Shown: positions 1 through 5,915 of the stretch, piece after piece | How the letters are laid out: every line of letters begins with the position of its first letter | How positions within the stretch are numbered: position 1 is the stretch's first letter | Assembly: GCA_019310865.1 (NCBI GenBank) | Contig: JAFDDL010000009.1 | Location: 1 to 19,507 of the forward strand | DNA length: 19,507 bases | Source of the DNA: Deltaproteobacteria bacterium | GTDB taxonomy: Bacteria > Desulfobacterota > Desulfobacteria > Desulfobacterales > JAFDDL01 | Direction: 5' to 3' | Notes under the pieces: generated by a model | Databases searched by the model: none | What the model was told of the DNA's origin: nothing | The model's input: the letters and a program-made list of their open reading frames with translations, nothing else | Translations under genes and position numbers: made by a program

Positions 1-1
1 A

Positions 2-229
2 TTTAAAAATGTCTATGTAGACACAGCCGCGACCCCCTATCTATATGACCCCGCAATCTATTCAGTGGCCACGCAAAGCCTGGGATCCAAAAAAATTCTG
101 TTTGGCAGTGATTATCCGCTGATCGCGCCCGAACGCTATTTTCAGGAAATGAAAAAGGCCTCCCTAACGCCTGGGAACATTTCCAATATCTGCGGACGAA
201 ATGCCGGTATGTTGCTGAATTTAGTTTAA
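2..229 (+). CDS. C-terminal end of a metal-dependent amidohydrolase-type protein (partial)
   Basis: The first 75 codons of the window are open and end at TAA 227-229; the start lies upstream of the window. The peptide contains NVYVDTAATPYLYD and then KKILFGSDYPL. The FGSDYP motif, with its conserved Asp, is typical of the last strands of the TIM barrel in the amidohydrolase 2 family (PF04909), where the Asp is a metal or catalytic residue. The closing part (IC GRNAGMLLNL) resembles the usual last helix of that family, which often carries a GxNA motif. The substrate cannot be told from this tail. It is separated from cheD by about 180 nt and need not be in the same operon. The family call is fairly likely and the function is unknown. 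Confidence 0.6.
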   Translation, partial: FKNVYVDTAATPYLYDPAIYSVATQSLGSKKILFGSDYPLIAPERYFQEMKKASLTPGNISNICGRNAGMLLNLV

Positions 230-271
230 CGCTTCTTAAGTATTATCCTGATTTGGCCGATAAGGCATCTT

Positions 272-397
272 ATGAACCCGTACACCTTATCCGCGAGGGA
301 ATTTTTTCTTTTCAGACGCCTTGAAACAGCTGGTGGCCAATGTACAAAGCGCTCTGAATCCCGAAGGATCCAATCTGGAATTAGCCAAGTCCGTTAA
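272..397 (+). other. Possible small or decayed reading frame upstream of cheD
   Basis: An ATG at 272 preceded by AAGG at 262-265 opens a 41-codon frame (MNPYTLSAREFFLFRRL and onward) ending at TAA 395-397. A second open frame, shifted by one at the T6 run 302-307, reads SDALKQLVANVQSALNPEG with codon choice like the flanking genes and runs on into cheD. Neither frame is convincing alone. They could be the two halves of a frameshifted gene, or chance. The first residues faintly recall the N-terminal helix of CheR methyltransferases, which often precede cheD, but this is too short to rely on. Confidence 0.2.
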
Positions 398-411
398 AAC
401 GGAGTGCTGCT

Positions 412-891
412 GTGAAAATAATTGTAGGCGTTTCCGACATGAAAACCAGCAACGATCCGGATGTAACGCTCGCCACCGACTCTCTCGGCTCGTGTATCGG
501 CATTGCAATCTTCGACCCATTTGTGAAGATCGGTGGAGTGCTCCATTACATGCTTCCGGAATCGAGTCTGGACGAGCAGAAGGCCCAAAATAATCCGTTC
601 ATGTTCGCCGACACCGGTATTCCCAATCTGTTTAAGGAGGTTTATAAACTCGGAGCGAAAAAACAACGGATGAAGGTCGTGGTTGTCGGCGGCGCTCAGG
701 TTCTCGATCAAAAGGGCTTTTTCAACATTGGGAAACGAAACCACACGGCCGTTCGCAAAATTTTCTGTAAAAACAAGGTGATGACACAATACGAAGACGT
801 CGGTGGGAATGTCAACCGAACCGTCCGCCTTGAAATCGCAACCGGAAATATCTCTATCACGGTATCGGGAAAGGGAGAGAAAACCGTATGA
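412..891 (+). CDS. cheD: CheD: chemoreceptor glutamine deamidase
   Basis: 159 residues, the usual CheD length. CheD deamidates specific glutamines of methyl-accepting chemotaxis proteins in the cytoplasm, and in many bacteria it also binds CheC. The catalytic set is present: Cys28 in LGSCIGIAIFD, His45 in GVLHYMLP and Thr22 just before the Cys. The family signature VVVGGA followed by GKRN is also visible (about residues 101-121). The start is GTG 412, with GGAG at 401-404 placed 7 nt upstream; no better start is available. The stop overlaps the next gene's ATG (ATGA 888-891), so translation is probably coupled. No cheA, cheW, cheB or cheC is seen in the window. Either the chemotaxis cluster lies upstream or CheD serves receptors encoded elsewhere. 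High confidence in the family. Confidence 0.93.
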   Translation: MKIIVGVSDMKTSNDPDVTLATDSLGSCIGIAIFDPFVKIGGVLHYMLPESSLDEQKAQNNPFMFADTGIPNLFKEVYKLGAKKQRMKVVVVGGAQVLDQKGFFNIGKRNHTAVRKIFCKNKVMTQYEDVGGNVNRTVRLEIATGNISITVSGKGEKTV

Positions 892-1736
892 GTGCGATTA
901 AAGCTTTAATTCAGGAAATCAAAAGATTAAAACCGGTTCCACAAATTGCCAATCAGGTAATGGACATTGTGGAAAATCCCAAAGCTTCCCTTTCGGACGT
1001 AGCAGATATTGTTTCCTATGATCCGATGATTACGGCAAACATCCTCAGAACCTGCAATTCAGCCTATTTCGGTTTGAGCCGAAAAGTCGATTCAGTCCAC
1101 GAAGCCGTTGCATTGATCGGAATCGATCATATCGTCGACCTGGTCCTGATGAATTGCGTGGCGGAAAATTTGAAGGATAAGCAGGAAGGTTATGGGCTTG
1201 ATGAGGGGGAGCTTTGGCGCTATTCCGTTTCATCGGCAATAATCGCTCGGGAACTTGCGGAAAAAAGAGCGCTGGAAACCAAACAGCTGGTGTTCACGGC
1301 TGCCCTGCTCAAGGACATCGGTAAAGTGATCTTGAACCGGTTCGTAATCGATTCATTTGAGAAAATAAACAACTTGGTTGAAAACCGGAATCTGAGTTTC
1401 CGGGAGGCCGAAAAAAAGGTAATCGGTGTCGATCATGCTGAACTGGGTGGACTGGTGGCCTCCAATTGGAAATTCAGCCCCAAGATGGTGTATATCATCC
1501 AAAACCACCATCCATCGGACGAAAAAGCACGAACTGATCTGGAAACCGGTCTGGTATATCTTTCAGACATCGTTTGCATGATGATGGGCATTGGCGTCGG
1601 ATCAGACGGTTTGGCATATCGGTTCTATGATCAGGTGATTCATGATTTGGGTTTTTCTGAAATAGATCTTCAAGAAATCATTGCGAATTTCAGTGAAAAA
1701 ATGGCTGTGGTCGATGAATTGATCAAGTCCGTATGA
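888..1736 (+). CDS. HDOD domain signalling protein
   Basis: 282 residues covering essentially one HDOD domain (PF08668), a relative of HD phosphohydrolases used in signalling and often found beside chemotaxis and two-component genes. The family core is clear: a Pro-rich start (LKPVPQIANQVMDIV, residues 14-28), then YDPMITANILRTCNSAYFG (44-62) and VHEAVALIGID (70-80). Where active HD enzymes have HD, the sequence is LLKDIGK (140-146), so the metal-binding His is replaced by Lys. D182-H183 and H207-H208 remain. Loss of metal ligands is common in HDOD proteins, so this is more likely a protein-interaction module than a phosphodiesterase. The ATG overlaps the cheD stop, which supports a shared role. 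No DNA-binding or receiver domain is present. The exact partner cannot be inferred. Confidence 0.88.
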   Translation: MSAIKALIQEIKRLKPVPQIANQVMDIVENPKASLSDVADIVSYDPMITANILRTCNSAYFGLSRKVDSVHEAVALIGIDHIVDLVLMNCVAENLKDKQEGYGLDEGELWRYSVSSAIIARELAEKRALETKQLVFTAALLKDIGKVILNRFVIDSFEKINNLVENRNLSFREAEKKVIGVDHAELGGLVASNWKFSPKMVYIIQNHHPSDEKARTDLETGLVYLSDIVCMMMGIGVGSDGLAYRFYDQVIHDLGFSEIDLQEIIANFSEKMAVVDELIKSV

Positions 1737-1842
1737 CGGTGACGTAAAGCGGATCGACATCGGCAAACCCGGCCTGAGCGCATTTTCCCTTCCCGCCATC
1801 CAGAAGCGATAGTCCCCGAAAGGCCGTTTAAAAAATGGTGTC

Positions 1843-1871
1843 TTGAACAATGGATTCAATACAACTACAAT
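1843..1871 (+). promoter_or_regulatory. Sigma-70-like promoter for the kinase/regulator pair
   Basis: TTGAAC (1843-1848) and TACAAT (1866-1871) are separated by exactly 17 nt, a good match to the sigma-70 consensus. Initiation near 1878 would give a leader of about 108 nt before the kinase ATG at 1986. The leader contains a short perfect inverted repeat, CTGTC-AC-GACAG (1887-1898). I do not recognise a known riboswitch in it. Seen by eye only. Confidence 0.5.
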
Positions 1872-1985
1872 TATCCCCAATCAGTCCTGTCACGACAGTG
1901 CCGGGGCAATGGATCAAAATCCCGTGAAACACTCAGGGTTCGAGCAGGAAGACGAAACTTTAGCAAACGGACAGGCAGGGCAAAC

Positions 1986-2945
1986 ATGAAATCCCGAAAG
2001 TGGTTCGTCCACCCCATTTTGATCTTTACCCTGTCCATCTTGGCGCTTGGGGCATCGCTGTTTCTTTACATCTACTGGTACATCGAGGCCAGCGTTGGAT
2101 TACGGGCCGCTGTCGAAAAGTTCAACCTGGATCGAGGCCAAGTGCTGGGGGTAGAGACATGGATGGTCATCATGGTCCTGTCGGTACTGGTGGGGGTCAT
2201 CCTCATGGGGATTTTCGGCATTTTTGTCTACGGTCAGAAAACCCTTCAACTCTACCGTCTTCAAAACAACTTCATCAGCAACTTTACCCATGAACTCAAG
2301 ACACCGGTAACCTCATTGAAACTGTTTCTGCAAACCATGTCAAAACACGATCTTTCCCGTGAGAATCAACTGAAATATATCCGGTTCATGATTACGGATG
2401 TCAATCGACTGTCAAATAATATCAATCGTATTCTGAACCTGGCCAAACTGGAAAGCAAGAGCTACCAGCATGAGTTCCTGCGCGCAGAACTGTTGGAGAC
2501 CATGGCGGCGTTCATTCGAAACAACGAGCACATCTTTCAGGAAGGGCGGATCGTCATTCACCCCCCGCCGGAGAAGCTACCCAAGATTCGAATCGATATT
2601 CCGCTCTTCGAGATGCTGTTGATGAATCTATTGATCAATGCCATTAAATATAACACGTCGGATATGCCACAAATCGATATCCGTTTTGCACTCAATGGGC
2701 ACAAAGAGCTGTTGGTCCGGTTCGAAGACAATGGGATCGGTATGGATAAAAAAGAAATTCGAAAAGTTTTCCGGAAATTCTATCAAGTAGGCAGGGCAAA
2801 CGATATGACGGCAAAAGGAAGCGGGCTGGGTCTGCACTTGGTGCAGACAATTGCGCAGCTTCACAAGTGGAAAGTGGCCGCCGGCAGTGAGGGCAGGGGA
2901 AAAGGATCCGTATTTTCGTTGACCATGCCGGTCAAGGGAAAGTAG
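1986..2945 (+). CDS. Membrane sensor histidine kinase
   Basis: 319 residues. Two hydrophobic segments (about 9-32 and 60-82) enclose only about 27 residues, so there is almost no extracytoplasmic sensor. Signals may be sensed in the membrane or through a partner. No clear HAMP domain separates helix 2 from the dimerisation helix. The H-box NFTHELKTPVTSLKLF carries the phosphoacceptor His102. The ATPase shows the N box LLMNLLINAIKYN (211-223), G1 DNGIGM (248-253), an F-box region KVFRKFYQ and G2 GSGLGL (278-283), so all catalytic motifs are intact. The ATG at 1986 has AGGG 5 nt upstream. The response regulator gene follows after 80 nt and is its likely partner. The arrangement resembles small PhoR/HisKA-type kinases; the signal is unknown. 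Confidence 0.93.
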   Translation: MKSRKWFVHPILIFTLSILALGASLFLYIYWYIEASVGLRAAVEKFNLDRGQVLGVETWMVIMVLSVLVGVILMGIFGIFVYGQKTLQLYRLQNNFISNFTHELKTPVTSLKLFLQTMSKHDLSRENQLKYIRFMITDVNRLSNNINRILNLAKLESKSYQHEFLRAELLETMAAFIRNNEHIFQEGRIVIHPPPEKLPKIRIDIPLFEMLLMNLLINAIKYNTSDMPQIDIRFALNGHKELLVRFEDNGIGMDKKEIRKVFRKFYQVGRANDMTAKGSGLGLHLVQTIAQLHKWKVAAGSEGRGKGSVFSLTMPVKGK

Positions 2946-3025
2946 GATTCGACTAAAGCTCCCCCGGCCCCTAAAAGCCCGGGTTTTATAAGCTGATAAA
3001 AGAGTTCCGAATTGGGGGAGACGCC

Positions 3026-3766
3026 ATGATGGACAATGGAAAGAAGCGAATCCTCGTTATTGAGGACGATGACCACATTGCAGAGGGGCTGATGCTGAAC
3101 CTGTCCCTTCAGGGATACGAGGTAATCCGGGCTGCAGACGGTCCTTCGGGATTGCAGCAATGGAAACAGGGAACCCCGGACATGATCGTTCTGGATATCA
3201 TGCTGCCGGGAATAGACGGTCTGTCGCTGCTGCGCTCCATCCGCCTGTCGGACGAACGACTGCCGATTCTCGTGCTCTCTGCCAAGGCCGCCTCCGATGA
3301 TATCATAAAGGGCCTCTCTTACGGTGTGGATGACTATTTGGCCAAGCCCTTTAATCTGGAAGAGTTTCTGCTTCGGGTGGACCGGCTGCTGAAACGGGGA
3401 GACTGGACCAAACAGAACGCCACGATTGGGTTACCGGACGAAACGGTATATCAATTCGGCCTCAACCGGATCGATTTCAGTACCAATACGGCCGAAGGCC
3501 GCAAGGGTGAGATTCTGCTCACTGAACAGGAGATTAAACTGCTGAAGCTTTTCATGGCCAACCCGGGTAAACCGCTCACCAGAGATGAACTTCTGGAAGT
3601 GGGTTGGGGATATACCCGAAAGGTCACCACCCGGACTGTGGACAATTTCATTGTTCGCCTTCGGAAATATTTTGAAAAGGATCCGAAACAACCGAAATTT
3701 TTTAAGAGTATCCGCTCCGTTGGCTATGTCTTTGACCCAAATGGCGCGTTTCCCGACAAACCATAA
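3026..3766 (+). CDS. OmpR/PhoB-family response regulator
   Basis: 246 residues. The receiver domain (about 8-123) has the acidic pair E13-D14, phosphoacceptor Asp57 in VLDIMLPG, Ser85 and the conserved Lys107 in YLAKPF. A winged-helix DNA-binding domain follows (about 140-240), with LLTEQEIKLLKLF, LTRDELLEVGWG, a recognition-helix region TVDNFIVRLRKYFE and the wing FKSIRSVGYVF. Activation by the kinase directly upstream is the natural assumption. Two ATGs, at 3026 and 3029, are preceded by a strong GGGGGAG (3014-3020), and I keep the first. A weak stem followed by TTTTAT sits in the 80 nt between kinase and regulator and might lower regulator expression. The tandem repeats at 3824-3850, just downstream, have the spacing expected for this regulator family. 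Confidence 0.95.
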   Translation: MMDNGKKRILVIEDDDHIAEGLMLNLSLQGYEVIRAADGPSGLQQWKQGTPDMIVLDIMLPGIDGLSLLRSIRLSDERLPILVLSAKAASDDIIKGLSYGVDDYLAKPFNLEEFLLRVDRLLKRGDWTKQNATIGLPDETVYQFGLNRIDFSTNTAEGRKGEILLTEQEIKLLKLFMANPGKPLTRDELLEVGWGYTRKVTTRTVDNFIVRLRKYFEKDPKQPKFFKSIRSVGYVFDPNGAFPDKP

Positions 3767-3823
3767 ACCGGAAATCACCAAATGAAATCGCCGACACCAT
3801 CGACCCCTTCGCTCCTTACCGTA

Positions 3824-3850
3824 TTGTAAAACTTTTGTAAAACGCTGTAA
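3824..3850 (+). promoter_or_regulatory. Tandem direct repeats, candidate OmpR/PhoB-type binding box
   Basis: TTGTAAAAC occurs at 3824-3832 and again at 3835-3843, exactly 11 nt apart. A third partial copy, CTGTAA, is at 3845-3850 (10 nt on). Direct repeats at about one helical turn are the typical target of OmpR/PhoB-family dimers, and Pho boxes have this 11 nt period. The block ends 5 nt before a -35 element, the usual place for an activator of this family. The regulator gene ends 57 nt upstream, so self-linked regulation is plausible but unproven. Confidence 0.5.
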
Positions 3851-3855
3851 TTGCC

Positions 3856-3884
3856 TTGTTTCTTACCATCGTTCCCCTTAAAAT
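3856..3884 (+). promoter_or_regulatory. Candidate promoter of the NMO-like gene
   Basis: TTGTTT (3856-3861) and TAAAAT (3879-3884) are separated by 17 nt. The -35 is imperfect, which suits an activated promoter, and the tandem TGTAA repeats lie directly upstream. Initiation near 3891 would give a leader of about 50 nt to the ATG at 3943. Confidence 0.45.
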
Positions 3885-3942
3885 ACCGCTATTCTTTTTA
3901 ACGACAAATCAAAAATGAAATTGAACGAATACGGTGTGCCTT

Positions 3943-5031
3943 ATGAATCTACCCGCTTTAAAAATTGGCAACCTGGTCTGCAAGCGCCCCATCATCCAGG
4001 GCGGAATGGGTGTGGGCATATCCATGTCCGGTCTCGCTTCGGCCGTGGCGAATGAAGGCGGCATCGGCGTTATCTCGGCAGCAATGCCGGGCATACATGA
4101 ACCCGATATTTCGATCAACAGTGATGACGCCAATAACCGGGTACTCCGACAGGAAATCAGGAAAGCGCAGCGTATGACAAAAGGGGTGCTGGGCATGAAT
4201 GTGATGGTTGCCCTGACCAATTATGCGGACATGGTGAAAACCGCCATCGAGGAAGGCATCGATGTCATATTTTCCGGTGCCGGTCTTCCCATGGACCTTC
4301 CGGGATTCCTCACTGACGATTCCAAAACTAAACTGGTTCCCATTGTCTCCTCGGGCCGGGCGGCCGGTCTGCTGTGCAAAAAATGGCTGGCAAAATACAA
4401 CTATCTCCCCGATGCCTTTGTTGTGGAAGGGCCCAAGGCGGGCGGACATATCGGTTTCAAAACCGACCAAATCAACGATCCCGCATTTAACCTGGAAAAA
4501 CTTGTGGGTGACGTCATCGAAACGGTCAAGGTCTTTGAGATCGCTGAAAACGCCGAGATTCCGGTCATTGCCGCCGGGGGCATTTATACCGGTCGCGACA
4601 TTCACGATTTTCTCTGCATGGGGGCGGCCGGCGTGCAGATGGGCACCCGTTTTGTGGCCACCCACGAATGCGATGCCGATGAAGCCTTCAAGCAAATGTA
4701 TGTGGCGTCAAAACCGGAAGACATGGTCATCATTAACAGCCCGGTGGGGCTTCCCGGCCGGGCCATTCGAAACCATTTTCTCGATGAAGTGAGCCGGGGC
4801 AACACCACCCCCTTCAAGTGTCCGTTTCACTGCATTAAAACCTGCAACAGCGAAAAGAGCCCCTATTGCATCGCCATCGCCCTGGGCAACGCCCGAAAAG
4901 GAAAATTCAAGTACGGATTTGCCTTTGCCGGGGAAAACGCCCACCGGATCGATCGGATCGTTTCCGTGAAAGCGTTGATGGATTCGCTGGTCATGGAATA
5001 CGCCATGGTGGCGGCAAGACACGCCGCCTGA
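3943..5031 (+). CDS. Nitronate monooxygenase / FabK-like FMN flavoprotein
   Basis: 362 residues from the ATG at 3943; a GTG at 3934 would add three residues, and neither start has a clear ribosome site. The fold is the FMN-binding TIM barrel of 2-nitropropane dioxygenases and FabK. The N-terminus has RPIIQGGMGVGIS (15-27), the centre has VVEGPKAGGHIG (160-171) with the catalytic-type His169, and the phosphate-binding part has AAGGIYTGRDI and GVQMGTRF. The C-terminal region carries four cysteines in KCPFHCIKTC and PYC (C293, C297, C301, C309), then CIAIALGNARKG. Proteins of this type from anaerobes often have such a cluster, which may hold an Fe-S centre or zinc. Enoyl-ACP reductase (FabK) or another flavin oxidoreductase is possible, because annotation within this superfamily is loose. 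The family is certain and the substrate is not. Confidence 0.88.
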   Translation: MNLPALKIGNLVCKRPIIQGGMGVGISMSGLASAVANEGGIGVISAAMPGIHEPDISINSDDANNRVLRQEIRKAQRMTKGVLGMNVMVALTNYADMVKTAIEEGIDVIFSGAGLPMDLPGFLTDDSKTKLVPIVSSGRAAGLLCKKWLAKYNYLPDAFVVEGPKAGGHIGFKTDQINDPAFNLEKLVGDVIETVKVFEIAENAEIPVIAAGGIYTGRDIHDFLCMGAAGVQMGTRFVATHECDADEAFKQMYVASKPEDMVIINSPVGLPGRAIRNHFLDEVSRGNTTPFKCPFHCIKTCNSEKSPYCIAIALGNARKGKFKYGFAFAGENAHRIDRIVSVKALMDSLVMEYAMVAARHAA

Positions 5032-5054
5032 CCATAGGGCTCGAATATCGCATT

Positions 5055-5579
5055 TTAGCGCCGGCGTTTCATGGTAAAAATCTGTTCGATAAAATTCTCA
5101 CGAATCAGCGGATCATGGAATCTGCCATCCTCTTGCACGGGAATCAGGGGAAATCGATCCATGAACATGCGGGCGAAAATACCGCTGCCGGTTTTGACCG
5201 GCTGTCCCTTATCGTTGAACACCTTGACACGCGTCATTCCGCAGCTGGGTGAATTTTTCTTAAAAATGAAACCACATAGGTTCTCCCGCGCCAAGGCGGC
5301 AAGCCGCTTATGGGCCCACGTCTTCATTTTTTCGGTATAATCAATTCGGGTTTTGGTGGTCACCAACCGGGGATTATCCGGATCGCCCGCTAAGTGCATG
5401 GTCTCCCGGGGTATGCCCAAACCGCACTCCGACTCCGGGCAAACCGGAACGAAGGTCACATACCGGCCAAGGGTGTCGGTCAGAAAATGATCGCGGGCGT
5501 GCCCCCCATTGTAACGAACGTTGTTTCCCAGCAGGCAGGCACTGACACCGATTTTAATGGAATTTTCCATCATCACCAC
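5055..5579 (-). CDS. DUF523 / TudS-like [4Fe-4S] protein
   Basis: About 174 residues if the first GTG (5579) is used. The ATGs at 5573 and 5570 are equally good and give 172 or 171 residues; no strong ribosome site decides. The DUF523 signature is clear: IGVSACLLGNNVRYNGG at the N-terminus, FVPVCPESECGLGIPRE in the middle and FKKNSPSCG later. These supply the three cysteines (C15, C47 or C52, C113, numbered from the GTG) that in the characterised relative TudS bind a [4Fe-4S] cluster used to remove sulfur from thiouracil. GIFA near the C-terminal third also fits the family. Convergent with the NMO-like gene (23 nt apart) and divergent from the CoA-disulfide reductase gene. A sulfur-removal role is inference from the family. 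Confidence 0.88.
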   Translation of the reverse strand: MVMMENSIKIGVSACLLGNNVRYNGGHARDHFLTDTLGRYVTFVPVCPESECGLGIPRETMHLAGDPDNPRLVTTKTRIDYTEKMKTWAHKRLAALARENLCGFIFKKNSPSCGMTRVKVFNDKGQPVKTGSGIFARMFMDRFPLIPVQEDGRFHDPLIRENFIEQIFTMKRRR

Positions 5580-5653
5580 CGAGGTAAATTATTCATCGAT
5601 CGGGAGCGGTAGACCCGAGCACGGCACGCCGGAAGAGATGGCGCGCCGCTTTA

Positions 5654-5668
5654 ACAATGTAATATTGT
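5654..5668. promoter_or_regulatory. Inverted repeat, candidate regulator or enhancer site
   Basis: ACAAT (5654-5658) and ATTGT (5664-5668) form an inverted repeat with a 5 nt spacer. It lies about 190-200 nt upstream of the sigma-54-like promoter, which is a normal distance for an enhancer-binding protein. It could equally be an operator for the divergent DUF523 gene, whose start is about 75-85 nt away. Confidence 0.3.
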
Positions 5669-5854
5669 AACCCTATATTTCCACGTTGTCGAAATAAATC
5701 TCACTTAAAGGATAAACAGGGTTGCATTTATGCGATTAAACATTGCATGAAGCGTTGCGATCTTGCACCCATCCTCGACCACACCCATTCAGCCAATCCC
5801 ATATAACAATTTGTTTTTTCATTAAAAAATATGAAATTAACACCATTTGTCGGT

Positions 5855-5871
5855 TTGGCACGTCAAATGCA
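5855..5871 (+). promoter_or_regulatory. Sigma-54 (RpoN) type promoter
   Basis: The sequence TTGGCACG (5855-5862), four bases, then ATGCA (5867-5871) matches the RpoN consensus TTGGCACG-N4-TTGCA with one mismatch. The essential GG (5857-5858) and GC (5869-5870) are separated by exactly 10 nt. Initiation would fall near 5882, about 34 nt before the ATG at 5916. A sigma-70 reading (TTGGCA, 17 nt, TGTTAT 5878-5883) is also possible but weaker. Confidence 0.6.
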
Positions 5872-5915
5872 TCTACCTGTTATGGATAATGCATTTAAAA
5901 ATGAGAGGTGTCCCT

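Larger units (their letters stand above)
5580..5915. other. 336 nt divergent intergenic region
   Basis: The region lies between the minus-strand DUF523 gene and the plus-strand CoA-disulfide reductase gene, with no credible reading frame. It holds an inverted repeat at 5654-5668, a sigma-54-type promoter at 5855-5871 and an AAATGCAT/ATGCATTT pair at 5865-5896. The middle part (about 5700-5820) is AT-rich, with several TTGCA/TTGCG words and no structure I can name. Confidence 0.6.

Noticed and set aside
321..593. 90-codon plus-strand frame starting at TTG 321
   Set aside because: Two thirds of it overlaps cheD in another frame, where cheD has clear family motifs. Only the part before 412 could be real, and that is reported separately at low confidence.
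1872..1985. Possible cyclic-di-GMP or other riboswitch in the kinase leader
   Set aside because: Compared from memory with the conserved cores of common classes (c-di-GMP-I, cobalamin, SAM, guanidine, fluoride); no core sequence fits.
2963..2989. CCCGG/CCGGG stem followed by TTTTAT between the kinase and regulator genes, terminator-like
   Set aside because: The stem is only 5 bp with an 11 nt loop, and CCCGGG pairs with itself. Too weak to call a terminator between two genes that should be co-expressed.
3958..4695. Long minus-strand frame (245 codons) opposite the NMO-like gene
   Set aside because: Exact antisense shadow of a gene with strong FMN-barrel motifs. The peptide has no recognisable family features and no ribosome site.
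4262..4792. 176-codon plus-strand frame inside the NMO-like gene
   Set aside because: Out-of-frame shadow; composition rich in Trp, Arg and Pro and no motif.
5847..5915. Longer N-terminus for the CoA-disulfide reductase (start at 5847)
   Set aside because: It would place the start upstream of the sigma-54-like promoter, has no ribosome site, and adds 23 residues before the FAD-binding strand. ATG 5916 has GAGAGG and begins directly at the fold.
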